Part shown: positions 16,470 through 24,189 of the stretch, piece by piece
Numbering within the stretch: position 1 is the stretch's first letter
Layout of the letters: each line of letters begins with the position of its first letter
Source: an uncultured Bacilli bacterium
GTDB lineage: Bacteria; Bacillota_I; Bacilli_A; RF39; UBA660
Assembly: GCA_934148875.1 (NCBI GenBank)
Contig: CAKPDJ010000002.1
Coordinates: 3,666 to 67,665 of the forward strand
Reading direction: 5' to 3'
DNA: 64,000 nt
Notes under the pieces: generated by a model
Seen by the model: the letters and a program-made list of their open reading frames with translations, nothing else
What the model was told of the DNA's origin: nothing
The model's database searches: none
Program-made: the position numbers and the translations under genes

Positions 16470-18420
16470 AGCAGTCAATTTAAATATTAATGAAAGTAGA
16501 AATATACATGTAACCACTTCCCCTAGCAATATAAAAAATGAGTGTAATTTTATTTTTAATAGTGGAAACGAAGGTTTTGTATCAGTGAATGACGGTGTGT
16601 TATTAGGAAAATCGGCTGGTACAACTATAGTAAATATTATCGCTTCATATAAAGATAGAACCATAAATAAATTCATTAATGTTACCGTGGGGAATGTGTC
16701 TGAAGGAAGTTCTGGTGATATAGTACCATCTAGGACTCCGACTGGCATTGTTATAAACAACCCTATTGAAGAAATTAATGTGGGTGAATATTATCCTTTA
16801 ATGGCAACTGCTATACCTTATGATATCATGGATGAAAATTTAGTAAAATTCTCATCATCAAACCCAGAAGTTTGTTCTATAGATTATGGTGTTATAGTAG
16901 CCCATAAAGAAGGAAATGCCGAAATAACCGTTAGCACACTAGACAATAGCATATCAACTTCTTTCAATTTAAAAATAAATCCTAACTTAGATAGGATTGA
17001 CGATAAAATAACAAAAATTAAAAATTTAACATTAGCTGAAAGTGGATTGGTTGAAAATGATAACTCTTATTTAACTGCAAAAAATAATACTATTAATCTC
17101 CAAAATATAATAAATGAAGCAATAAATAACAACTATCAAAAATTAGTATTACCCAACGGAAAGTTTTATATAACTCCAGAAGTTGAATTAGTTCCAGAAT
17201 CTGAAAGGCAATTATTGTCAGGGTGGTCAACCCCTTCTTATTCTATAACTATAAACAAACCTGGAGATGATGTATTTGTATTAGATTTTAATGGAAGTGA
17301 ATTTGAAATAATACAATCATATTGGACATTATGGAAATATGGACGTGAGAATGAAAATTCTAATAAAAATGGATATAGAATGTTCACTATAACAGAAAAT
17401 TCATCAAATGTAGAATTGAGAAACGGTACTATAAACGGGGAAAGATATACTGCGACTTATCCAGAGTCAGAATTTGATGCTTCAGAAATGTGTATGTCAT
17501 TAAATTTAAATGGTAATAATAATGGGATATATAATATGTCGTTCGATAACTCTCCCGGATTTAATATTGGATTCTCTCAAACCAGAAAAATAATTCATAA
17601 TGGTGTACCATACACTAATTTTGAAGCTGGTGGATTTGATGACAATGGTAATAAAATAGAATTAATTGAAACAGGAACATGGAGAACCATAGATTTAATG
17701 GAAATTAATGAGATAAGCAACAGTTATGCATTTGGATTTATATTCGGATATCAGGGATTCTCATATTTAAGAAGTAGATTATATTCTATATATTTCTATG
17801 ATAAAAATAGAAATTTTATAGAATGTCAAAAGTATAATCTTCAATATTATAAATATACTATGCCTAAAAATACTAAATATTATGGTATAGAAATATATCA
17901 AGAAAATGCTCCTACTAGTGGATATGGTGATTATAATAATGCTGTTGCTAATTTATATGAACCTATTGGTGAAAAATGCTATGCTAGAAATTGTACATTT
18001 AAAAACAACTATTCTAGTGCAATTGCATTAACAACACGAAATACTATATTAGAAAATAATATACTTGAAAATAATGGTCAAAGAGCACCTCTTAGTGGAT
18101 TTGTATTTGAAGATGGATGGGAAAATATGATTGGAAATATTATAATAAATAATAAGTTCAACAATAATGGTCAAGGATTATGTACATGTGCTGGCAATAG
18201 TTTTGTTATATATAATAATATTTTTGAAAATGATTTAGTCAATATATATAGTAGAACCCAACATACAAGAATGTATAAAAATATATTTGTTGATACTACT
18301 GTTAATTTTTCTACTCAAGGAGATTCAGTATTCGCCAAAAATAGTATTAGTGGGAGAGGTTCTATAACTTATGGTAAACATCATGAAAATGCTAATTATA
18401 AAGTTAGGGTTATAGAATAA
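16468..18420 (+). CDS. Receptor-binding fibre, downstream frame: two BIG2 domains and a beta-helix
   Basis: From GAA 16468 the frame is open for 650 codons. The first 75 residues (EAVNLNINESRNIHVTTSPS...) already form a BIG2 domain although there is no start codon; the first GTG (16585) lies in the middle of that domain. A second BIG2 domain (PTGIVINNPIEEINVGEYYP...) and a right-handed beta-helix of pectate-lyase type follow. The natural product is a fusion with the upstream frame, 961 + 650 residues, made by +1 slippage at CCC-TGA or restored by a lost base. Confidence 0.8.
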   Translation, partial: EAVNLNINESRNIHVTTSPSNIKNECNFIFNSGNEGFVSVNDGVLLGKSAGTTIVNIIASYKDRTINKFINVTVGNVSEGSSGDIVPSRTPTGIVINNPIEEINVGEYYPLMATAIPYDIMDENLVKFSSSNPEVCSIDYGVIVAHKEGNAEITVSTLDNSISTSFNLKINPNLDRIDDKITKIKNLTLAESGLVENDNSYLTAKNNTINLQNIINEAINNNYQKLVLPNGKFYITPEVELVPESERQLLSGWSTPSYSITINKPGDDVFVLDFNGSEFEIIQSYWTLWKYGRENENSNKNGYRMFTITENSSNVELRNGTINGERYTATYPESEFDASEMCMSLNLNGNNNGIYNMSFDNSPGFNIGFSQTRKIIHNGVPYTNFEAGGFDDNGNKIELIETGTWRTIDLMEINEISNSYAFGFIFGYQGFSYLRSRLYSIYFYDKNRNFIECQKYNLQYYKYTMPKNTKYYGIEIYQENAPTSGYGDYNNAVANLYEPIGEKCYARNCTFKNNYSSAIALTTRNTILENNILENNGQRAPLSGFVFEDGWENMIGNIIINNKFNNNGQGLCTCAGNSFVIYNNIFENDLVNIYSRTQHTRMYKNIFVDTTVNFSTQGDSVFAKNSISGRGSITYGKHHENANYKVRVIE

Positions 18421-18425
18421 AAAAT

Positions 18426-18462
18426 AAATAGAGAAACATAAAATAGTGTTTCTCTATTTTTA
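18426..18462 (+). terminator. Strong terminator at the end of the structural operon
   Basis: A perfect 12-bp stem AAATAGAGAAAC/GTTTCTCTATTT with a 10-nt loop and T tail, just after the fibre stop. Confidence 0.9.
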
Positions 18463-18606
18463 TAATAAATCTATATAAAATATATTTTTTGTATCTTTAA
18501 TCTATATCAATATGCAACCTATTGAAAACTATTAAGAATATGATTTAAATGAAGAAAAAAGAATGGAAGAAATAATGAATCTAACATATAACTAAATTAG
18601 TAGGAA

Positions 18607-18735
18607 TTGAATAATATTTTTAGATTTGGAAAATATAACTATATTTCAAAGTTAGGATGTGGTATAGTGGAAGACTTATACAAAAAACAGGCAGAAACTA
18701 ATAAAACTAATTGGATAAAACAAATAATAAAATAG
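18607..18735 (+). CDS. Possible small protein between fibre and holin
   Basis: The 18421-18767 gap holds a terminator and this 42-codon frame starting at TTG 18607; it ends SKLGCGIVEDLYKKQAETNK...IIK. The composition looks protein-like, but the ribosome site (TAGGAA, 1 nt from TTG) is poor. It may be a decayed small tail-region gene. Nothing else convincing is seen in this gap. Confidence 0.28.
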   Translation: MNNIFRFGKYNYISKLGCGIVEDLYKKQAETNKTNWIKQIIK

Positions 18736-18767
18736 TTATGATTATATTAAAAGGAGATGGGGCAAAT

Positions 18768-18803
18768 ATGAGAGGAATGATAATATGGATCAAGAACTTT
18801 TAA
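18768..18803 (+). promoter_or_regulatory. 11-codon leader peptide overlapping the holin start
   Basis: The strongest ribosome site here (AAAAGGAGATGGGG, 18750-18763) serves ATG 18768, which encodes MRGMIIWIKNF and stops at TAA 18801-18803, inside the holin gene but in another frame. The holin start at 18785 has only AGAGGA. Ribosomes on the leader could tune holin timing. Confidence 0.45.
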
Positions 18804-19081
18804 AATTTGCCATTAGTCAAGGGCTGTTCGCAGCTCTTTTTGTATGGCTATTAATAGACACTAGAAAAGAATCTAAAGCTAGAGAAGAATCTCTTAATAA
18901 AACAATAGAAGAAAATAAAAAAAGTGCTACAGATAGAGAAGATAAACTAAACAAAGCGTTATCTGAAAATCAAATTATATTAGTTGAAAATCAACGAATT
19001 ATTAGTGAACTAACAGATAAATTTAATTTAGTAGAAGATATAAAATTAGATATTAAGGAGTTAAAAGATAAACTCTTGTAA
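18785..19081 (+). CDS. BhlA/UviB-type holin
   Basis: A 98-residue protein with one N-terminal membrane segment (FAISQGLFAALFVWLLIDTR) followed by a highly charged coiled coil. This is the BhlA/UviB bacteriocin-holin pattern common in Clostridium phages and plasmids. It would make membrane lesions releasing endolysin or collapsing the proton gradient. It lies far from the endolysin at 43.6 kb, which has a second holin next to it. Confidence 0.82.
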   Translation: MDQELLKFAISQGLFAALFVWLLIDTRKESKAREESLNKTIEENKKSATDREDKLNKALSENQIILVENQRIISELTDKFNLVEDIKLDIKELKDKLL

Positions 19082-19082
19082 A

Positions 19083-19118
19083 AGAGCAGGCTAGTAGATG
19101 CTGGCCTGCTCTTTTTTC
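19083..19118 (+). terminator. Terminator after the holin
   Basis: AGAGCAGGC/GCCTGCTCT 9-bp stem followed by six T. Confidence 0.9.
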
Positions 19119-19195
19119 TGTTACCAAATTAGTTTAGCAATTGATACTTCTATTATAACTCTAAAAAAAATTTTTTCAACATTTTTTGAACTTTT

Positions 19196-19230
19196 GGAAC
19201 AAAAAAGTGTAAAAAGTAATACTATATACT
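19196..19230 (+). promoter_or_regulatory. GGTACT-class promoter (GGAACA variant)
   Basis: TTTTGGAACA (box 19196-19201), 23 nt, then TATACT 19225-19230. The spacing matches the sites at 19480, 23874, 50389 and 59957. It precedes the small gene at 19257. Confidence 0.55.
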
Positions 19231-19256
19231 ATAAAAGAAAAAAGGAGACAAAGAAA

Positions 19257-19403
19257 ATGGAAGTTTTAATTATTAAAGACAATAAAAAGGTTATGGATTT
19301 AAATACTAAGAGGTTAGGATCTTTATTAAAGATATTTTTAACAACAATAACAGTAGATACAAGTATAATTGCATTAGTAAAATTAATAACAATACTTAAT
19401 TAG
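19257..19403 (+). CDS. Small hypothetical protein
   Basis: The start chosen is ATG 19257 (MEVLIIKDNKKVMDLNTKRL), preceded by AAAAGGAGACA; the longer frame from 19098 runs through the terminator. The 48 residues have a basic middle and a hydrophobic C-terminal helix. Family not recognised. It is a single-gene unit with its own promoter and terminator. Confidence 0.62.
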   Translation: MEVLIIKDNKKVMDLNTKRLGSLLKIFLTTITVDTSIIALVKLITILN

Positions 19404-19404
19404 C

Positions 19405-19431
19405 TGGAGGGCATTTGCCTTCCATTTTTTT
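19405..19431 (+). terminator. Terminator before the partition operon
   Basis: TGGAGGGC-ATTT-GCCTTCCA stem (one G-T pair) followed by seven T. Confidence 0.8.
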
Positions 19432-19470
19432 GTACATGACAAAAAGTAAAAAAGATTATAAAATATTTTT

Positions 19471-19514
19471 GGTACTTTTGGTACTAAATTAAACACTTAT
19501 ACATAGAATATAGT
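19471..19514 (+). promoter_or_regulatory. Double GGTACT-box promoter for parM
   Basis: GGTACT occurs twice, at 19471-19476 and 19480-19485. From the second box, 23 nt lead to TATAGT 19509-19514. No TTGACA-like -35 is present. It lies before the partition operon. Confidence 0.62.
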
Positions 19515-19538
19515 AAAAAATCAAAAAGGAGAAACAGT

Positions 19539-20387
19539 ATGGAAAATTTATCTATCGAAATTGGCAATAGAAATATAAAAACCAATAAAGGCATTGTATT
19601 TCCAAGCAGATATACAATGTTTAATCAAATAGGAACAGAGATAATACAATACAAAGGAATAAATTACTTTATAGGTAATGGAGAATACGATATAGAATTA
19701 GAAAAGTCTAAAAAAGATTTTATGCCTTTATTATTAACAGCAATAGCAAAGAGCACAACAAGTGAAGAAATAAACTTAGTATTAGGAACACCTATTAATC
19801 AGAAAAATTCAAAGGAGGATTTTATTAAGAAACTTAAAGACAAAGAATTTTTCTTTAACTATATTAATAAACAAGGTAAAAAATCTACTAGGATTATAAG
19901 AATAAATAAAGTTGAAGTAATTCTAGAAGGATTAGGCTCTATAAAATATTTACCCAAAGAAGCAGGTAAAAGATCTATACTAATAGATATCGGTGGATGG
20001 ACAACTAATGTGTTGTATATAAGCAATAATAAAATAGAAGATGCTTTTACGGTTCCAAAGGGAATCTTAAGTTTCTATCAGCTTGTAAAAGATAGAAAAG
20101 ATACTGAAGATAAATGTTCTTATAAACTAGAAGAAATAGAAGATGCTATTAAGAATGGATATATTACAGATTGGGAAAATGAAAAAATAACAATCTTTAA
20201 TAGCATTATAAAAGAAATAAAAAATAGAAGGCCAATAAAGTTATATGATAAATACTTTACTGGTGGAGGATCTACAGACTTTAAAGAGTATATAAGAAAA
20301 ATTAATTGTGAAATATTAGATAATAATCTATTTACTAATGTAAATGGGAATCTAATAATAGCAGAAGAAAAATGGAGGAGAGAATAA
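19539..20387 (+). CDS. parM: ParM-like actin-family plasmid segregation ATPase
   Basis: A 282-residue actin-like ATPase that would form filaments pushing apart plasmid-form phage genomes. Phosphate-1 loop IEIGNRNIKT lies at residues 6-15, phosphate-2 ILIDIGGWTTNVL at about 147-159 and the adenosine motif YFTGGGSTDF near 240-249. The length is typical of ParM/Alp proteins. It is followed within 2 nt by a small basic partner, as parM-parR pairs are. Site AAAGGAGAAAC precedes ATG 19539. Confidence 0.88.
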   Translation: MENLSIEIGNRNIKTNKGIVFPSRYTMFNQIGTEIIQYKGINYFIGNGEYDIELEKSKKDFMPLLLTAIAKSTTSEEINLVLGTPINQKNSKEDFIKKLKDKEFFFNYINKQGKKSTRIIRINKVEVILEGLGSIKYLPKEAGKRSILIDIGGWTTNVLYISNNKIEDAFTVPKGILSFYQLVKDRKDTEDKCSYKLEEIEDAIKNGYITDWENEKITIFNSIIKEIKNRRPIKLYDKYFTGGGSTDFKEYIRKINCEILDNNLFTNVNGNLIIAEEKWRRE

Positions 20388-20388
20388 T

Positions 20389-20556
20389 ATGAAACTTGAA
20401 ATAAATGAAAAAGGTTGTGCAAGAATTAACCTTTATTTAAATACAGTAAGAAATGAAGATGAAAAATTAATATATGAAAAATTAAAAGATGAAAAATATC
20501 CATCAAATAAAATAAAAGAGATTTTATATAAGTATTTTAAAGAAGAGGAGCAATAA
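20389..20556 (+). CDS. Small partition partner, candidate ParR
   Basis: A 55-residue protein directly behind parM (MKLEINEKGCARINLYLNTV...). A short beta strand followed by two helices fits a ribbon-helix-helix DNA-binding fold. ParR binds the centromere and the filament tip. The second RHH-like protein at 20790 is the alternative ParR. Confidence 0.65.
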   Translation: MKLEINEKGCARINLYLNTVRNEDEKLIYEKLKDEKYPSNKIKEILYKYFKEEEQ

Positions 20557-20569
20557 GCTCCCCTTTTTT
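20547..20569 (+). terminator. Terminator of the parM operon
   Basis: GGAGC-AATAA-GCTCC followed by CC and six T, overlapping the stop codon of the small gene. Confidence 0.82.
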
Positions 20570-20570
20570 A

Positions 20571-20729
20571 ATTAAATTTTTACATTTAACCAATTTTAAT
20601 TAAAATTAACTAGAATTAATTAAAATTCATTAACTTTAACTAAATATAATTAAATTTAACTAAGTTTTACTCAAAATCAATTAGAATAAACTAAAATTTA
20701 AAATATTAAATTAAAATTAATTAAATTTT
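20571..20729 (+). repeat. AT-rich imperfect repeat tract, candidate centromere (parC) or iterons
   Basis: About 160 bp consist almost only of variants of AATTAAAATTAACTA at roughly helical (10-12 bp) spacing. It lies between two RHH-like genes and beside parM, which is where ParR-binding repeats occur. The 18-mer AAATTAAAATTAATTAAA at 20708-20725 recurs exactly at 61325-61342. Confidence 0.6.
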
Positions 20730-20761
20730 GGTACATATAATTGAAATTTGAGTAATATATA
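20730..20761 (+). promoter_or_regulatory. GGTACA-box promoter before the TcpA operon
   Basis: TTTTGGTACA (box 20730-20735) followed about 18-23 nt later by TAATATATATT. It is a weaker match to the class and heads the 20790-22783 operon. Confidence 0.42.
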
Positions 20762-20789
20762 TTAACAGAGCAATTAAGGAGAAGAAAAA

Positions 20790-21005
20790 ATGAAGAAATA
20801 TAACTACACGACAAAGACATTAAACTTAAACAGAGATAATGAAGAGGATCTAAGAATATTAGAGTATCTAAATACTAAAAGAAAAGTAAGTGATTACTTA
20901 AGAGAACTTGTACTAAATGACATGAAAAAAGAAACTCCTATTATAGAAGAAAAGAAAGAAGAATCAAAGGATAATGGTATAGATATTTTAGGCTTTGATA
21001 ATTAG
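20790..21005 (+). CDS. Ribbon-helix-helix-like protein
   Basis: A 71-residue protein. TKTLNLNRDNEEDLRILEYLN then RKVSDYLRELVLND gives the beta-helix-helix order of RHH/ParR-like proteins, followed by an acidic tail ending GIDILGFDN. Its place next to the AT-rich repeats and upstream of the translocase suggests DNA binding in partition or autoregulation. Site AAGGAGAAG precedes ATG 20790. Confidence 0.68.
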   Translation: MKKYNYTTKTLNLNRDNEEDLRILEYLNTKRKVSDYLRELVLNDMKKETPIIEEKKEESKDNGIDILGFDN

Positions 21006-21016
21006 GAGGAATTAAA

Positions 21017-21418
21017 ATGTTAGAAATCTTAGATATGTGTAAGACACTTTGCTATGTTGCTATTGGTGCTCCAGCTGCAGGTATTATATTTCAATGGGTT
21101 GTTAATAAGTTTAAAGATGGAAATGTACAGCAGATAATGACTTCTACTTTTGGTAACTATAAAGTTGCAGAAAAAAGAGAAGAAGAAGAACGTGTTAAAT
21201 ATGTTCTTCATGTAGCTCCTGGAAAAGGATTAGAAGATTACATGAAGAAGATTAGCATGTTAGAAAAAACATTTAAAGGTAAGATCCTTATAGAGGATAT
21301 CCCTTACAGCGATGAAATAATAATTTATTGCTACAAGAAACCTATAGATACTCCTGAAGAAGAAATAGAGATTAATGATGTTAATAAAGAAATCAATAAT
21401 ATTCTTGGAGGAAAATAA
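21017..21418 (+). CDS. Membrane-associated partner of the translocase
   Basis: A 133-residue protein with one N-terminal hydrophobic segment (YVAIGAPAAGIIFQWVV) and a soluble C-terminus. It ends directly at the start of the TcpA-like gene. Its repeated pairing with such translocases on Clostridium plasmids is plausible but was not checked; no family assigned. Confidence 0.65.
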   Translation: MLEILDMCKTLCYVAIGAPAAGIIFQWVVNKFKDGNVQQIMTSTFGNYKVAEKREEEERVKYVLHVAPGKGLEDYMKKISMLEKTFKGKILIEDIPYSDEIIIYCYKKPIDTPEEEIEINDVNKEINNILGGK

Positions 21419-22783
21419 ATGTTAATTGATTTGGCTATTATAGGACTTATAGGTGGTATTATTACAACTGGACTAGATGCAACTGGCCTTACACAAAAGA
21501 TTTCTGACAAACTTTTTACTAAAAGCCCTAAGAAACTTACAGATGAAGAAAAGCAGAAACAACTAGAAAAGAAACAATTATCTTACATGCACTACCAATG
21601 GTGCAACTTTTTACAAGCTGCAAAGCTTAATGATTTTAGAATAAATAAAATAGAAAAAATAACTAATGGATATAAAGTATTATTACAAATACCAGTATCT
21701 AAAAGTACAGAAGATGTAGAAAAGCTAAAAGCTCCAATAGAAAATTATTTTAAATGTAATTCTTATATTAATAAAATACCATATTCTAATATGGTAGAAG
21801 TATTAATATATACCACTAAAGTTAATAATTATGTTTATACTCCTGTTAAGTGTAATCACAATCAGGTGTACTTAGGAAAAGATGAAAAAGGATTAGATAT
21901 AATAGTTGAACTTAAAAGAGATCCACACTTCATGTTTCCAGGACTTACTGGTTCAGGAAAATCTTTTGCAGAAGGAATATTTATTACAAACCTTTTATAC
22001 TTCAATAAACAGATAGAACTCTATTTATACCAAATAGGTAAAAGTGAATTAGATAGATATAAAAGTGTACCTCAATGTAAAGTGTTTGCAGATACATTGG
22101 AAGTAACAGCAAAACATCTACAAGCTGCAGTAGAAGAAATTAATAGGCGTTCTAAGTTATTTGCATCTTATGGTATTGCAGATATAGAGCAATATAATAA
22201 GTATGCAAATAAAGAAATGAAAAGGCAATTTCATGTCTTTGATGAAATCAGCTTTTATGCTAAAGATAAAACAGAGGTTGATGAAAATGAAGTGGCCTTA
22301 AAAGAAATATGCTGGGGCTGTCTATGGCAAATAGTAAAAGCAGGTAGAAGTGTAGGCATACATTTTGTAGGAGCTACACAAAGAATAACAGCAGAGCAAT
22401 TAGGTGGCAATGGAAATTTAAAATCATGTCTAACATTCCTATGTTTAAAAACTAACACCGAACATGATTCTGAATTAGCAATAGGAACTAAAGATGCTTT
22501 CTATTTAGCAGATAGAGAGATGATTTACAAAGGTAATAAAGGCACTATGAAAATAAAGATACCTACATTGGACCAAGAATTTAAATTATTAAATCATTTC
22601 AATAAAGATATTAAGATCTTAGATGATGAAATGATAAAAAAATTAAAAGAAGATACATCTCCTAAAAAAGAGATTAAAGAAAATAAAAAAGAAGAACCTA
22701 AGCCTGCTCCTAAAAAGAAAAATAAAGGAACTAAAAAGAAAGTTCAAGAGCATAATTTATCTATGAAAGATTTATATATTTAA
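21419..22783 (+). CDS. TcpA/FtsK-like DNA translocase
   Basis: A 454-residue P-loop ATPase. An N-terminal membrane segment (LAIIGLIGGIITTGLDATGL) precedes Walker A GLTGSGKS near residues 175-182 and a Walker B-like FHVFDE near 271. The C-terminal tail is Lys-rich. FtsK/HerA-type pumps of this size accompany replication-relaxation proteins on Clostridium and Bacillus plasmids, where they serve transfer or replication. The start abuts the upstream stop (TAAATG). Confidence 0.85.
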   Translation: MLIDLAIIGLIGGIITTGLDATGLTQKISDKLFTKSPKKLTDEEKQKQLEKKQLSYMHYQWCNFLQAAKLNDFRINKIEKITNGYKVLLQIPVSKSTEDVEKLKAPIENYFKCNSYINKIPYSNMVEVLIYTTKVNNYVYTPVKCNHNQVYLGKDEKGLDIIVELKRDPHFMFPGLTGSGKSFAEGIFITNLLYFNKQIELYLYQIGKSELDRYKSVPQCKVFADTLEVTAKHLQAAVEEINRRSKLFASYGIADIEQYNKYANKEMKRQFHVFDEISFYAKDKTEVDENEVALKEICWGCLWQIVKAGRSVGIHFVGATQRITAEQLGGNGNLKSCLTFLCLKTNTEHDSELAIGTKDAFYLADREMIYKGNKGTMKIKIPTLDQEFKLLNHFNKDIKILDDEMIKKLKEDTSPKKEIKENKKEEPKPAPKKKNKGTKKKVQEHNLSMKDLYI

Positions 22784-22808
22784 AGGAGCATCAGCTCCTT
22801 TATTTTTT
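22782..22808 (+). terminator. Terminator after the translocase
   Basis: AAAGGAGC-ATCA-GCTCCTTT followed by A and six T. Confidence 0.88.
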
Positions 22809-22837
22809 GAATAATAATTTTAAAAGGTGGGTATACT

Positions 22838-23491
22838 ATGTATATAACAGAAAGGGATAAATATTTATTAAAGCATATAGAAGAGAACGGATCATTAAGT
22901 CTTATTAATGCTTCTAATCTTTTCTTTTATGGCCATAAAGATAATGCTTCCAGAAGACTTAATCAATTAGTTAAGGCTAAGAAACTAAAGAGCTATAGAA
23001 CTGAATATGATTTTTTAACACACCAGGAAAAGATATTTATACTTCCAGGCATGAAAAAAGTAAAAGAACACGAGCTATTAAGAGAAAACTTTAAAGCTCT
23101 TTTAGAACTTCAATTTACAGATGATGAAAATGAATATGTATGTGAAGATAGTATATCTTTAACATTCCCTTTTATGTATACAGAAGATAAGAAATTTCAT
23201 AAATTCATGAAGCCAGACTATATAGTTAAATATATTTATAAAGGGATTCAATATACAATTATCTTAGAAATAGATTATACTCACTATACAAGTTTAGATA
23301 AGCAGCAAACTATGTTGGATAAAAAAGAACAAATAGAAGATATACTATATAAAAATAATCTATATTCTAAACATTGGTATATAGTAATAGCCAGTAATAA
23401 AGAACAAGATCATATACCTGGAATAATATATACAGATCTATTCTTCACAAACCTTTTTGCAAGCATCCATAAATATAAAATTCATAATTAG
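22838..23491 (+). CDS. Replication-relaxation family protein
   Basis: A 217-residue protein matching the replication-relaxation family: an N-terminal winged helix (ITERDKYLLKHIEENGSLSLINASNLFF...ASRRLNQLVKAKKL), then a nuclease-like half with LEIDYTHY and YIVIAS. Such proteins start plasmid replication or relax the origin. It follows the TcpA-like gene and precedes the structured region at 23.5-23.8 kb, the best candidate for the plasmid-form origin. Confidence 0.8.
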   Translation: MYITERDKYLLKHIEENGSLSLINASNLFFYGHKDNASRRLNQLVKAKKLKSYRTEYDFLTHQEKIFILPGMKKVKEHELLRENFKALLELQFTDDENEYVCEDSISLTFPFMYTEDKKFHKFMKPDYIVKYIYKGIQYTIILEIDYTHYTSLDKQQTMLDKKEQIEDILYKNNLYSKHWYIVIASNKEQDHIPGIIYTDLFFTNLFASIHKYKIHN

Positions 23492-23558
23492 CTAAAATAA
23501 AAATGACAACATTAAAATAAGAATTGAGCTATAGCTTGTTTCAAACTACATCAAATTG

Positions 23559-23592
23559 ACAACATTGTTTTATTCAATGTTGTTATTTTTTT
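23559..23592 (+). terminator. Terminator after the replication protein
   Basis: ACAACATTG/CAATGTTGT 9-bp stem with T run. Its left arm repeats the TGACAACATT at 23504. Confidence 0.78.
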
Positions 23593-23593
23593 G

Positions 23594-23773
23594 CTCTAAC
23601 TATAGGAAAATACCTAGAAAAGCGAAGCGGATAAAATAAGAAGGCGTGAGCGAAGCGGAAGCCTGAGTATTTTTAAGACAGATAGTGCAGCAACAAAGCA
23701 CGGCATCTTGCAGGACATCTGGACAAGCTATAACAAGCAAAAAAGCATCTACTAAAATAGTAAATGCTTTTTT
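23594..23773 (+). other. Structured, locally GC-richer region: candidate origin or replication-control RNA
   Basis: AGCGAAGCGGA occurs at 23621-23631 and again at 23649-23659. AAAATAC (23607-23613) pairs with GTATTTT (23667-23673), enclosing both copies and an AGGC/GCCT hairpin. The block ends in a clean terminator (23741-23771: AAAAGCAT/ATGCTTTT enclosing TACTA/TAGTA). No protein frame is supported. Its base composition differs from the neighbours, and it lies just behind the replication-relaxation gene. Confidence 0.5.
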
Positions 23774-23873
23774 AATGATTACAGTATATAAATATAATTT
23801 AAATGATATTTAATAAGAAATATTGAGTTCTATTGATATTATAACCTATAAATAAAAAAATATTCAACTAAAA

Positions 23874-23908
23874 AGTACTAAAAATTTAAAAAATGAATAT
23901 AGTGTATT
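23874..23908 (+). promoter_or_regulatory. AGTACT-box promoter
   Basis: AAAAAGTACTAAAAA (box 23874-23879), 23 nt, then TGTATT 23903-23908. The spacing and -10 are the same as at 50389. It precedes the 50-residue gene at 23934. Confidence 0.52.
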
Positions 23909-23933
23909 AAAGAACAATGAAGAGGTTAAATAA

Positions 23934-24086
23934 ATGATAATTTTTATTTTAACATTAATAGTACTAGAACACTTATTCTTGAAAAAATTAACTAAAAAAT
24001 ATTTTCAGGAGAAGTGTATAAAAAAATCTAGTTTAAAACATACTATTAATATAAACTTACTCAAAATTAAATGCAAATTTATTTAA
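23934..24086 (+). CDS. Small single-span membrane peptide
   Basis: A 50-residue frame starting MIIFILTLIVLEHLFLKKL, one hydrophobic segment followed by a Lys-rich tail. A class promoter precedes it and a strong terminator follows. The ribosome site (AGAGGTTAA) is moderate. Family not recognised; a small toxin-like peptide is possible but unproved. Confidence 0.5.
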   Translation: MIIFILTLIVLEHLFLKKLTKKYFQEKCIKKSSLKHTININLLKIKCKFI

Positions 24087-24099
24087 TCATCTCCGAAAG

Positions 24100-24126
24100 G
24101 GCAACTCTTATTGAGTTGCCTTTTTT
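24100..24126 (+). terminator. Terminator after the small membrane peptide
   Basis: GGCAACTC-TTATT-GAGTTGCC followed by six T. Confidence 0.9.
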
Positions 24127-24189
24127 AGTTTAACTTACCTAGTATCAATTAATCGTCTTTGGATAACCTAATACCAAGGAGATGATACT

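Noticed and set aside
16461..16760. Minus-strand frames opposite the fibre and tape measure genes
   Set aside because: They have no ribosome sites and mirror strong plus-strand domains; they are shadows of AT-rich coding DNA.
16585..18420. Independent fibre gene starting at GTG 16585
   Set aside because: The start lies inside a BIG2 domain whose first half is encoded upstream in the same frame, and no good ribosome site precedes it. It is treated as the +1 continuation instead.
20571..20729. Coding potential in the AT-rich repeat tract
   Set aside because: Stops occur in all frames; the sequence is near-pure AATTAAA variants.
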